NCBI GenBank assembly: GCA_014379925.1
Contig: JACMKY010000487.1
Span: forward strand, 1 to 14,612
DNA: 14,612 bases
Reading direction: 5' to 3'
Source of the DNA: Cytophagales bacterium
Lineage (GTDB): Bacteria > Bacteroidota > Bacteroidia > Cytophagales > ES-bin-26
Every line of letters begins with the position of its first letter. Positions within the stretch are counted from its first letter, which is position 1. Of the stretch, positions 1 to 7,912 are shown piece after piece. Under the pieces are notes generated by a model. The model had not been told where the DNA came from, did not search any database, and saw nothing but the letters and a program-made list of their open reading frames with translations. Both the position numbers and the translations under genes were made by a program.

Positions 1-1350
1 GACGCGCGGGCGACCGGGCCGACGGCCCCCTTCGTGGCCCCGCGCACCGGGGTGATGGACGACCAGCCCGTCTTCGGCCCGGGCTGGGTGAAAGGCGATG
101 ATTACCTAACCACCAGCATCTGGACGCCCGCCGTGGCCGGATCGCCCCGGCCGGTAATGGTGTTCATCCACGGCGGGGCCTTCGTGCTGGGCACCAGCAA
201 CGTGCCCCTCTACGACGGTGCCAGCTTCGCCCGGCAGGGCGTGGTGCTGGTGACGCTCAACTACCGGCTGGGCATCGAAGGGTTTCTGAAAATCGACGGG
301 GTGCCCTCCAACCTGGGCATCCGCGACCAACTGGCGGCCCTGCGCTGGGTGCAGGCCAACATCGCCCGCTTCGGGGGTGACCCGGGGAACGTGACCGTGT
401 TCGGCGAATCGGCGGGGGCCATGAGCGTGGCCGTGCTGCTGGCCAGTCCGGCCGCCACGGGCTTGTTCCGGCGGGCCATCATGATGAGCGGCTCGGGCCA
501 GGCCGTGCTCAGCGGCGAGCAGGCCGACCGCATCGCGGCCAAGTACGCCAAGGTGCTGAAAATTAAAAATACGGCCGAGGCCTACCGCCGCTTCACCCCC
601 GAGGAGTTACTGGCCGGTCAACAGAAAGTCACCCCGAAAATGGTCAAGCTCGACACTGAAGAATACGCCGACCCGGGCTCGGGCACGGTGCTGTACTTCC
701 CGGTGATTGACGGCGACATCGTGCCCGCCGTGCCCCTTGCCAGCGTGCAGAAAGGCGCCAGCAGTGCAATTGATGTGCTGGTGGGCTACAACTCCGACGA
801 GGCCAATTACTTTCTGATTCCGAATGGGTTGCTGAAGAAAATCAAGTCCAACTTCATCCTCAACCTGGCCGTGAAGAGGCTCCACCCCGCCCCTTCGGCC
901 CTGACGGCCGTCTATAAGCAAGCGTACCCCAAAAAGAATCGAGGGGAGCTGCTCTCGGCCATCGCCACGGCCTACCAGTTCCAGGTGCCCTCCGTGCGGT
1001 TGGCCGACGCCCACGCCCGCCAGCCCGGCCGCACTTACGTGTACGAATTCGGGTGGAACTCCTCAGCGGTCGGCGGCACCTACGGGGCGTACCACGGACT
1101 GGCATTGCCGGTGGTATTCAACAACCGGGAAATCGTAACGGGCCCCCGGGGGATGGTCGGCCCCGAGGGTGTCCCGGCCGAACTGGCCGACAAGATGCAA
1201 GCCGCGTGGGTAGCGTTCGCCAAAACCGGCAATCCGGGCTGGGCGGCTTACGCCCCCGGCGAGCGCAAAACCATGTTCATCGACAACACCTGGCAGTTGC
1301 AGACCGCCCCCCACGAGAAGGAAATCCAGGCCTGGGAAGGGGTGCGCTAA
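1..1350 (+). CDS. Carboxylesterase type B family protein (5' end outside window)
   Basis: This is a serine esterase of the alpha/beta-hydrolase type B family, which hydrolyses carboxylic esters and is usually exported. The frame is open from base 1, so the N-terminus and any signal peptide lie upstream; the GTG at 34 is only the first start-like codon inside the window. Visible family marks are the oxyanion-hole motif HGGAF (169-183), the nucleophile elbow GESAG with its Ser at 409-411, the acid Glu of SDEA (799-801) and the catalytic His of GAYHGL (1093-1095). The whole triad is therefore present. About 449 residues are visible against roughly 500-550 for the family, so only a short piece is missing. 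It converges on the minus-strand stub at 1418-1702. Substrate cannot be predicted. Confidence 0.93.
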   Translation, partial: DARATGPTAPFVAPRTGVMDDQPVFGPGWVKGDDYLTTSIWTPAVAGSPRPVMVFIHGGAFVLGTSNVPLYDGASFARQGVVLVTLNYRLGIEGFLKIDGVPSNLGIRDQLAALRWVQANIARFGGDPGNVTVFGESAGAMSVAVLLASPAATGLFRRAIMMSGSGQAVLSGEQADRIAAKYAKVLKIKNTAEAYRRFTPEELLAGQQKVTPKMVKLDTEEYADPGSGTVLYFPVIDGDIVPAVPLASVQKGASSAIDVLVGYNSDEANYFLIPNGLLKKIKSNFILNLAVKRLHPAPSALTAVYKQAYPKKNRGELLSAIATAYQFQVPSVRLADAHARQPGRTYVYEFGWNSSAVGGTYGAYHGLALPVVFNNREIVTGPRGMVGPEGVPAELADKMQAAWVAFAKTGNPGWAAYAPGERKTMFIDNTWQLQTAPHEKEIQAWEGVR

Positions 1351-1373
1351 AAAGGACCCCAGGCAACTTTCTA

Positions 1374-1404
1374 ACTAAATCCAATACCAGAGACGGGATT
1401 TAGT
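1374..1404. terminator. Possible hairpin terminator between convergent genes
   Basis: A perfect 9-bp inverted repeat, ACTAAATCC (1374-1382) and GGATTTAGT (1396-1404), encloses a 13-nt loop. It lies 24 bp after the esterase stop and 14 bp beyond the end of the convergent minus-strand reading frame. The position fits a shared terminator. There is no clean U tract on the plus strand, only A residues (1408-1414) after the stem, so the call is moderate. Confidence 0.45.
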
Positions 1405-1417
1405 CCGAAAAAAATGC

Positions 1418-1702
1418 CTACGCAAGAACGGCGGTACTTTTTGTACGTTCTTTTAATCTAACCCACTCGTGAGGAACGCCCTTCAAAATAGCGCCACCGG
1501 GATTGAACAAAATAAAATAACCGTCCCCTGACCCGTTTCGGACGGAGGCCATCACCTCGTCTGTTCCCCAGTGGGCACCGAAAGAGCGGTAACGAAGCGC
1601 CCAGTCTGGTTCAATAATGGCGTCCAGCATTGCCACAGACTGAGCTAAAAGTTTGAGTTGACTCATCTCAGGCAGCAACGACAAATCCCGTGTGGAAATC
1701 AT
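1418..1702 (-). pseudogene. Probable truncated gene: N-terminal part of a hypothetical conserved protein
   Basis: The 94-codon reading frame starts at ATG 1702 and resembles, from memory, the N-terminal part of an uncharacterised bacterial protein whose conserved core reads like MASVRNGSGDGYFILF (roughly residues 51-66), followed by a Gly/Ala-Ile-x-Lys-Gly segment and a His-Glu pair. In that family as I recall it, the chain continues for another 100 or more residues. Here the sequence after HEW becomes unrelated and stops within 20 residues. No signal peptide or membrane segment is visible. Two lines counted by eye within it (1441-1560) are about 50% G+C, clearly lower than the flanking genes. 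There is no good ribosome binding site. It could instead be a short intact protein; I favour truncation but no function is known. Confidence 0.55.
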
Positions 1703-1770
1703 AAAGTCTCTCGTAGACTGATCGTAACAATTTCCGAGGCATATCGCGCAACGGGTAAACTTATGCTTGT

Positions 1771-1842
1771 GCAGCCAAGATACGCCTGATTACAATGGGA
1801 AGGTAAAAACAAGCCCGCCTCCGAGCGTGGTCCAGCGTCAAC
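1771..1842 (-). repeat. Degenerate direct repeat, copy A
   Basis: This 72-bp segment matches 2072-2155 in the same orientation. By hand alignment 31 of 40 bases match in the first block (1771-1810 with 2072-2111) and 26 of 32 in the second (1811-1842 with 2124-2155). Copy B carries 12 extra bases between the blocks. Shared cores include TACGCCT, GAGCGTGGT and CAGCG. Copy A ends 69 bp upstream of the ATG of the minus-strand stub at 1418-1702. Strand is given as that of the stubs. It may be a duplicated upstream region or part of a mobile element. Confidence 0.75.
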
Positions 1843-1908
1843 GGTTGCGTGATTCCATCCGTTCGTGGTTCCAACCCCCCAGCCTCCGACGACAACTCCA
1901 GCATTCAC

Positions 1909-2037
1909 CTAACGCCCGGTTTCAGCTGCGAGGCCAGCGTTGTCGGGACGATCCTGCCGGGCCGGAGCGTCGGCCTTGTCCACTTGCCCGGCGTGGGCGC
2001 GGGCCGCAATCTCAATGGCGCGTTCGAGGGTACTCAT
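1909..2037 (-). pseudogene. 5' stub of an HD-domain (p)ppGpp hydrolase-like gene
   Basis: Reading the minus strand from ATG 2037 gives MSTLERAIEIAARAHAGQ followed by VDKAD. The first 22 residues match the start of small HD-domain proteins related to the SpoT/Mesh1 hydrolase fold, in which this opening helix carries the first metal-binding His (here in AHAGQ) and continues into a Gly-x-Pro-Tyr-Ile-x-His-Pro segment. That continuation is absent: from about base 1972 the sequence becomes Arg/Asp/Ala-rich and stops at codon 43. The remaining HD catalytic residues are therefore missing and the stub cannot be an active hydrolase. No second frame carries the lost part. Repeat copy B begins 34 bp upstream of its ATG and copy A lies 66 bp beyond its stop. 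The family call rests on one short but distinctive segment. Confidence 0.65.
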
Positions 2038-2071
2038 CGGAATGAACGAGGATGATTTAACCGATCATTGG

Positions 2072-2155
2072 GCGGCTAAAATACGCCTAATTACCGTGAG
2101 AAGATAAAAAATTCAATAGAAATAAGCCTGCTACAGAGCGTGGTTCAGCGGCAAC
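2072..2155 (-). repeat. Degenerate direct repeat, copy B
   Basis: This is the partner of 1771-1842, offset by 301 bp in the first block and 313 bp in the second because of a 12-base A/T-rich insertion (2112-2123). It ends 34 bp upstream of the ATG of the HD-domain stub. Short inverted ends GGCGG (2071-2075) and CCGCC (2155-2159) frame it, which could be accidental. Confidence 0.75.
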
Positions 2156-2197
2156 CGCCACCCCTTCTCCACCGTCGGAAAGTTAACAGTTACATAA

Positions 2198-2215
2198 CGT
2201 TCCGTAATTGGAACG
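2198..2215. other. Short inverted repeat upstream of the large secreted gene
   Basis: CGTTCC and GGAACG form a perfect 6-bp stem around a 6-nt loop, 131 bp upstream of the ATG at 2347. It could be an operator or a weak hairpin. No TAnnTTTG box with proper spacing was found between it and the start, so the promoter of the downstream gene remains unplaced. Confidence 0.3.
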
Positions 2216-2346
2216 GCCAGATTATTTGCCCAACTTTCGCGGACCATCCCGTGGTCAACCGCGTGCCCAGGGGCGGCGTTCGTTGCTGAACCCGCGGCTC
2301 TTTGAATGTTGTCGTGCTGAATCTTCTACAACCTAAAACCCCAACC

Positions 2347-5300
2347 ATGTTCACCAAAACCTTTACCCTTCCTCCCCGTCCGTGGCGGGGTCAACTGCTC
2401 GTGCTGGCCATCCTCGTCGCGTTGCTCGCGGCGGGCCCGGGCCACGCCCAGTCCCAGTTTTACGATCCGTTGCTGAAACCCTTCTACCACGGCGTGGCTT
2501 CCGGCGATCCGCTGGCCGACCGCGTCATCCTCTGGACGCGCGTGACGCCCGAAACCGAAGGGCCCCTGACGGTTACCTGGAAAGTAGCCACCGATGCGGC
2601 GCTCACCCGCGTCGTCCGGAGCGGCGTTGCCACCACCAACGCCGAACTGGATTACACGGTGAAGGTGGACGTGGCCGACCTGCGACCGGCGACGACGTAT
2701 TACTACTCCTTCAACACCCTCGGTAAAAACTCCCTGATCGGACGCACCAAGACGGCCCCGCTCGGCGACGTATCGCACCTGCGGTTTGCCGTCGTCTCCT
2801 GCACCAACTACGAGGCGGGGTATTTCAACTCCTACGGAAAGGTGGCCGAACGCAACGACCTGGACGCCGTCATTCACCTGGGCGACTACATCTACGAATA
2901 CGCCACGCGCGGGTACGGCGACGCGGGATTGATTGCCAGCGGGCAGCGCATCACCGTTCCGGCGAACGAAATTGTGACCCTGACCGACTACCGGCAGCGC
3001 TACGGCAACTACCGCCTTGACCCGGATTTGCGCCGGGCGCACCAGCAGCACCCATTCATTCCGGTTTGGGACGACCACGAATCAGTCAACAATTCCTACA
3101 AGGACGGCGCGCAAAACCACCAGCCCGCCACGGAAGGCGACTGGCAGGTCCGCAAGGAGATTGCCCGCCGGGTGTACGACGAGTGGATGCCCATCCGGGG
3201 AAAGGCCACGCCGCTGTACCGCCTCCAACCGTACGGCAACCTGGTCGACCTGATCATGGTCGACACCCGGCTCGAAGGCCGCGAGGTGCAGATCGAGGAC
3301 GTGACCAGCCCGGCCCTCTACGATTCCAACCGCACGATTCTGGGCAACACGCAGCGCGAATGGCTGTTTGACCAGTTGAAAAACTCGACGGCCAAGTGGA
3401 AGATCATTGGCAACCAGGTAATTTTCAGCGAGTTTAATATAGGTTGGGCCGCTTCGGGAGCGAACACGCCCCAGGGCTTGGAAAGCAGCTTCCTGGACAT
3501 TTGGGACGGCTACCCCGCCGAGAGGCAGAAGGTGATTGATTTCATCGCGCAAAACAAGATCAACAACACCATCATCCTCACCGGCGACATCCACACGTCC
3601 TTCGCCTTCGACGTAGCCGCCCGTCCGTCGGTGTTCAGTCCGGGTGGTCCGGCCTACAACCCGGCCACGGGCGCGGGTTCGGTGGCCGTCGAATTCGTTA
3701 CCCCCAGCATCACCTCCGCCAATTTCGACGAGGCCATCGGGGCGGCGGCGACGGCGGCTTTTGAATTTCAGTTCAACAAGCCCCTGCCCCCGACGGCGGG
3801 TCCGCTGGCGGGCGTCAATCCCAACCCGCACATGAAGTACGCGGACCTGGACCGGAACGGCTATTTTATCCTCGACCTTACCCCGGAAAAGGCCCAGGCG
3901 GACTGGTACTTCACCGAAACCATCCTCAAGCCCACCAACCAGGAGCGGTTCGACGCCGGCTTTTACACCCTGGACGGGGAAAACCACCTGCGGACGGCCC
4001 CGGCCGCCACGCTGGCCAAAGCCGAAGCCCCCGCCCCCGCGCCGGGTCTGCCCAACCCGCTGGGTACCGCCCAGGGCCTCGACATCCAACTGCTGGGCAC
4101 GTACGCAACGGGCGTGTTCAACAACGGAACGGCCGAGATTCCCGCCTACGACCCCCTGACGAAACGCCTCTTCGTGGTGAACGCAATCGGCACGGTCGAC
4201 GTGTTGAGCATCAACAATCCGGTCCAGCCCACCAAACTGTTCACCATTGACATCAAGGCCCTGACGGGCGGCACGCCCAACAGCGTGGCCGTCAAGAACG
4301 GGATCGTGGCCGTGGCCGTGGAAAAACAGGACGCCGACGAGAACTACCTCCCCGGCCTGGTTGCCTTCTTCGCGTCCGACCTGGCCGGGGCACCCACCGA
4401 AGCCCTGTCAACCGTGGAAGTGGGGGCCCTGCCCGACATGCTTACCTTCACGCCCGACGGCAAGAAAGTGCTGGTGGCCAACGAAGGCCAACCCGGCGAG
4501 ACCCTCGATGCGGAAGGCTCCGTGTCCATCATCGACGTGAGCGGCGGCGCGGCCGGGGCGGTCGGAATCACCGTCCGGTTCACGGACTACGACGGCAAGG
4601 AGAACGAATTGCGGGCCAAAGGGGTCCGCGTTTTTCCCGGCAAGCAGGCTTCCAAAGACTTCGAGCCGGAATACATCGCCGTGGCTCCGGATGGCAAGAC
4701 CGCGTTCGTCACCCTCCAGGAAGCCAACGCCTTCGCCGTGCTGGACATCGCCAGCGCCACCTTCCGTGACGTGTTGCCCCTGGGTTACAAAGACCACAGC
4801 CAGGGACCCGCCACCCTCAAGCAGTACAACTTCAACGAGCCGGCCATCGGCCAGAAGCGCAACGGCGACCCGATTCTCTTCGGCGGCCTCTCGGGCCTCT
4901 TCTTTGAGAAGGAAGAAGGCGGCAAGTACACCTTCGTCACCGTGCCCGACCGCGGACCCAACGGCGAAGAATCCCCCGCCGGACGCCCCTTCCTGAAACC
5001 CGATTACGTAGCGGAAGTGATTCGCTTTCAGTTGGATAAGGCCTCGGGCGAGATCACCATCCTGGAAAAGATTCCGCTGAAGCGGAACGACGGCGGGGAA
5101 ATCAAGGCCATTACGGGCTTCCCCAACATTGCTGGCGTGGACGAGAAACCGATTGACGAAGCGGGCAACGCCCTGCCCTACGATCCCTTCGGCGCCGACC
5201 TGGAAGGGGTGGCCGTGGCCGCCGACGGTTCCTTCTGGATGGTGGACGAGTACCGCCCGGCCGTGTACCACTTCGACGCGGCGGGCTTGCTGCTGAACCG

Positions 5301-7752
5301 TTTCGTGCCCAAGGGCACGGCAGCGCTGGCCAACCAGCCCGAAGGCACCTACGGCGACGAAACTCTGCCGGCGGCTTACGCCAGCCGGCGGTCCAACCGG
5401 GGCTTCGAAGCCGTGGCGCTGGACCGGGATTCGGGTATTCTGTACGCCTTCATCCAAACGCCCCTGGCCAACCCCAACCGCGCCGCCTCCGACAACTCGA
5501 ATCTCATCCGCGTGCTGGGCATCGACCCCGCCACCGGCGAGCCGGTGGCCGAGTACGTGTACGCGCTGGAAAAGCCTCTGGTACGGATCACCAGCGTGGA
5601 CAAAATCGGCGATGCCACCTACGACCCGAAAACCAAATCGTTTTACGTCATTGAACGCGACGATGAAGCCAACCCGGCGAACAAGAAGTTCATCTTCCGC
5701 TTTGACCTGAAAGGAGCCACCGACCTGCTGGCCGCCGGTGCCCCCGCCCTGACGCCCGGCAAGACGCTCGAGCAGCATTCGGTGGACGAATTGGCCGCCC
5801 TGGGAATCAAGTCGGTGAAAAAGACCAAGGTGCTCAACCTGCCTTCCATCGGCTACCTGCCCGGCGACAAGCCCGAAGGGCTGACCCTGCTGCCGGATGG
5901 TTCGCTGGCCGTGCTCAACGACAACGATTTCGGCGTGAACGGACCCGCGCTGAGTACGGTGGGATTGGGCATCATTTCCTTCGGGCAAGGCAACACGCTC
6001 GACGCCAGCGACCGCGACAACGCCGCCAACCTGCGCAACTGGCCGGTGAAAGGCATGTACATGCCCGACGCGGTGACGGCGCTGGAGGTGGCTGGCCAGA
6101 CGTACTACCTCACGGCCAACGAAGGCGATGTCCGCGACGAAGACGCCCGGGTGGGCAGCCTGACGCTCGATCCGACGGCTTTCCCCAACGGGGCGGCCCT
6201 CAAGGCCCTCGACCAGTTGGGCCGGTTGACCGTATCCGAAATTGACGGCGACGGGGACGGCGACGGCGACTACGACCAGTTGTACGCCTACGGGACCCGT
6301 TCCTTCTCGGTATGGGACTCGTACGGCAACCTGGTTTTCGACAGCGGGGATGACCTGGAACGGATCACGGCCGCCAAATACCCCAACTTTTTCAATTCGA
6401 CCAACGACGCAAACAATTTTGATACGCGCAGCGACGACAAAGGACCCGAACCGGAGGGCGTCACCACGGGAATCATTGACGGAAAGCCGTACGCGTTCGT
6501 GGGCTTGGAGCGCATTGGCGGCTTCGTGGTCTACGACGTGAGCACGCCCGCAAAACCCCGGTTCGTGGACTACGTCAACAACCGCAATTTCGCGGGCGAT
6601 CCGCGGGTGGGCACGGCCGGCGACCTCGGCCCCGAAGGCCTGGTGTTCATTGCCGGGGAGGACAGCCCGACGAAGGGGGCCTTGCTGGTGGTGTCCAACG
6701 AAATCAGCGGCACCACGTCCATCTTCGGGGTGGGCAAACAGCCGGCCGTCGTGGGCTTTACGCTGGTGAATGCGCAAACGGAGGGCGACCTTTCGCCCCT
6801 CACCGACGGGAGCGTCATCGACTTCGCCCAACTACCCACCGTTCAGTTGAGCGTGCGGGCAAACGTGAATCCGGACCCGGTGGGCAGCGTGGTGTTTGAA
6901 CTCAACGGGCAGGTGTACCGCGTGGAGAATCCCGAGGCGTTCAGCGCGGTATACTCGCTGGCCGGCGACGCCGGAGGCGACTATCTCCCCTGGACCCCGG
7001 CCCCGGGCGACTACACCCTGACGGCCACGCCCTACGCGGAAAGGGACGGTCAGGGACGGGCGGGGGTACCGCTCACCGTTGCCTTTACCGTCGTCAACGA
7101 ACCGGCCGTCGTGCGGCTGGACCTGGTGGATGCTGTCCAAAAGAAGGTACTGGCCGAAATCAAGGACGGGGCGGTGATCGACCTGGCGGCGCTGGGCATC
7201 GCGCCCGACCGCAACGTGAACGTTCGGGCCCAAACCAGCCCGTCGCTGGTAGGAAAGGTGGTCTTTGGTTTGGACGACAACGGCAGCTACGCCACCGAGA
7301 ATTATTTGCCCTACGAGTTGTTCGGTACGCCCGGGTCCGCGGCCACCGGTTGGCAGCCCGTGCCCGGCACCTACACCGTGAAAGCCACGCCCTACTACCA
7401 ACCCAACGGAACCCTGACGGCGGGTACGCCCCTGGCAGTGACCTTTACCCTGGTGGATCAAGCGGGCGCCGCGCGGGTTGGCGCTTCGGAACGGGAAAAT
7501 GGAATGCACTTTTCGGTTGGCCCGAACCCCGCGCGCGATCGGCTAACGCTTCGGTTCGCCGAGCCGGTGGCGGGGGAGGTGACCGTTCAGGTGTACGACG
7601 TTCTGGGCCGGGAGGCGCGTTACGAAAGCCGCGTCACCCCGAAGGATCAACGGACCGTGGAAGTGAACCTGGCGGGTTTGCCCAATCGGCTCTACCTGCT
7701 GAAAGTGCGGACCCAAAACGCGGTGAAAGTGGTTCGGTTGGTGAAAGAGTAG
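2347..7752 (+). CDS. Secreted PhoD-like phosphatase / phytase-like esterase / choice-of-anchor-I fusion with T9SS sorting domain
   Basis: An 1801-residue exported protein, probably hydrolysing extracellular phosphate esters. ATG 2347 is preferred over TTG 2302 because it gives a classical signal peptide (basic start, hydrophobic residues 17-30, cut after HAQ). A PhoD N-terminal beta domain spans about 37-140 and the PhoD metallophosphatase about 145-535, with metal-site motifs SC (151-152), GDYIYE (179-184), WDDHE (241-245) and GDIH (413-416). A choice-of-anchor-I region runs 578-1462 (ANEGQPGE near 709, ANEGD near 1257, a DG repeat at 1300-1307). A phytase-like esterase domain (about 846-1200; PDRGPNG, GDKPEG at 1173-1178) interrupts it. 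Two ~119-residue modules (1466-1584, 1586-1704) precede the T9SS type A sorting domain (1721-1801; starts near GPNP, ends in KVVRLVKE). It stands alone and is followed by a strong terminator. Activity of each domain is inferred from family membership. Confidence 0.9.
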   Translation: MFTKTFTLPPRPWRGQLLVLAILVALLAAGPGHAQSQFYDPLLKPFYHGVASGDPLADRVILWTRVTPETEGPLTVTWKVATDAALTRVVRSGVATTNAELDYTVKVDVADLRPATTYYYSFNTLGKNSLIGRTKTAPLGDVSHLRFAVVSCTNYEAGYFNSYGKVAERNDLDAVIHLGDYIYEYATRGYGDAGLIASGQRITVPANEIVTLTDYRQRYGNYRLDPDLRRAHQQHPFIPVWDDHESVNNSYKDGAQNHQPATEGDWQVRKEIARRVYDEWMPIRGKATPLYRLQPYGNLVDLIMVDTRLEGREVQIEDVTSPALYDSNRTILGNTQREWLFDQLKNSTAKWKIIGNQVIFSEFNIGWAASGANTPQGLESSFLDIWDGYPAERQKVIDFIAQNKINNTIILTGDIHTSFAFDVAARPSVFSPGGPAYNPATGAGSVAVEFVTPSITSANFDEAIGAAATAAFEFQFNKPLPPTAGPLAGVNPNPHMKYADLDRNGYFILDLTPEKAQADWYFTETILKPTNQERFDAGFYTLDGENHLRTAPAATLAKAEAPAPAPGLPNPLGTAQGLDIQLLGTYATGVFNNGTAEIPAYDPLTKRLFVVNAIGTVDVLSINNPVQPTKLFTIDIKALTGGTPNSVAVKNGIVAVAVEKQDADENYLPGLVAFFASDLAGAPTEALSTVEVGALPDMLTFTPDGKKVLVANEGQPGETLDAEGSVSIIDVSGGAAGAVGITVRFTDYDGKENELRAKGVRVFPGKQASKDFEPEYIAVAPDGKTAFVTLQEANAFAVLDIASATFRDVLPLGYKDHSQGPATLKQYNFNEPAIGQKRNGDPILFGGLSGLFFEKEEGGKYTFVTVPDRGPNGEESPAGRPFLKPDYVAEVIRFQLDKASGEITILEKIPLKRNDGGEIKAITGFPNIAGVDEKPIDEAGNALPYDPFGADLEGVAVAADGSFWMVDEYRPAVYHFDAAGLLLNRFVPKGTAALANQPEGTYGDETLPAAYASRRSNRGFEAVALDRDSGILYAFIQTPLANPNRAASDNSNLIRVLGIDPATGEPVAEYVYALEKPLVRITSVDKIGDATYDPKTKSFYVIERDDEANPANKKFIFRFDLKGATDLLAAGAPALTPGKTLEQHSVDELAALGIKSVKKTKVLNLPSIGYLPGDKPEGLTLLPDGSLAVLNDNDFGVNGPALSTVGLGIISFGQGNTLDASDRDNAANLRNWPVKGMYMPDAVTALEVAGQTYYLTANEGDVRDEDARVGSLTLDPTAFPNGAALKALDQLGRLTVSEIDGDGDGDGDYDQLYAYGTRSFSVWDSYGNLVFDSGDDLERITAAKYPNFFNSTNDANNFDTRSDDKGPEPEGVTTGIIDGKPYAFVGLERIGGFVVYDVSTPAKPRFVDYVNNRNFAGDPRVGTAGDLGPEGLVFIAGEDSPTKGALLVVSNEISGTTSIFGVGKQPAVVGFTLVNAQTEGDLSPLTDGSVIDFAQLPTVQLSVRANVNPDPVGSVVFELNGQVYRVENPEAFSAVYSLAGDAGGDYLPWTPAPGDYTLTATPYAERDGQGRAGVPLTVAFTVVNEPAVVRLDLVDAVQKKVLAEIKDGAVIDLAALGIAPDRNVNVRAQTSPSLVGKVVFGLDDNGSYATENYLPYELFGTPGSAATGWQPVPGTYTVKATPYYQPNGTLTAGTPLAVTFTLVDQAGAARVGASERENGMHFSVGPNPARDRLTLRFAEPVAGEVTVQVYDVLGREARYESRVTPKDQRTVEVNLAGLPNRLYLLKVRTQNAVKVVRLVKE

Positions 7753-7776
7753 ATCAGCGGATTTGAATGAACGTTG

Positions 7777-7811
7777 AAAAGGCCCCGCTTGCCACGCAAG
7801 CGGGGCCTTTT
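7777..7811. terminator. Strong bidirectional intrinsic terminator
   Basis: A perfect 15-bp stem (7777-7791 with 7797-7811) closes a 5-nt CCACG loop. The stem has a G+C-rich core (GGCCCCGC) with A4 on the left and T4 on the right, so either transcript ends in a U run. It sits 24 bp after the stop of the large secreted gene and about 100 bp beyond the stop of the convergent DUF4230-like gene. Confidence 0.93.
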
Positions 7812-7912
7812 GTTTTGGGTTGGCATTCCCCGTGAAACCACCGCCGTCCGGATACCGGAGATGGCAGGGGGGAGGATTCTCTCCCTTCATCAACCGGTTG
7901 CTTACCCACCCA

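Larger units (their letters stand above)
1703..2346. other. Gene-poor decayed interval with stub and direct repeats
   Basis: No intact gene is convincing here. The interval holds two copies of a degenerate direct repeat (1771-1842 and 2072-2155), the minus-strand HD-domain stub at 1909-2037, a hairpin at 2198-2215, and the leader of the large secreted protein. The plus-strand reading frames at 1767-2055 overlap the HD stub out of frame, and the minus-strand frame at 1699-1908 spans repeat copy A; they look like chance openings. Confidence 0.6.

Noticed and set aside
1699..1908. 69-codon minus-strand frame between the two stubs
   Set aside because: It crosses repeat copy A, overlaps the start of the 94-codon stub and shows no recognisable protein features.
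1771..2155. CRISPR or tandem array explanation for the direct repeat pair
   Set aside because: There are only two copies, they are about 75 bp long, degenerate and 230 bp apart, which does not fit a CRISPR array.
2302..2346. TTG start adding 15 residues to the large secreted protein
   Set aside because: It would bury the signal peptide that begins naturally at ATG 2347.
4408..6831. An 807-codon open frame antisense to the large secreted gene
   Set aside because: It is the mirror of a well-supported coding frame in G+C-rich DNA, is full of His, Arg, Gly and Val runs typical of antisense shadows, and has no domain I recognise.
7847..7885. Small hairpins TCCGG-ATA-CCGGA and GGGAG-GATTCT-CTCCC as a terminator for the DUF4230-like gene
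   Set aside because: Stems are only 5 bp with no U tract on the minus strand; the nearby 15-bp bidirectional terminator is a far better candidate.
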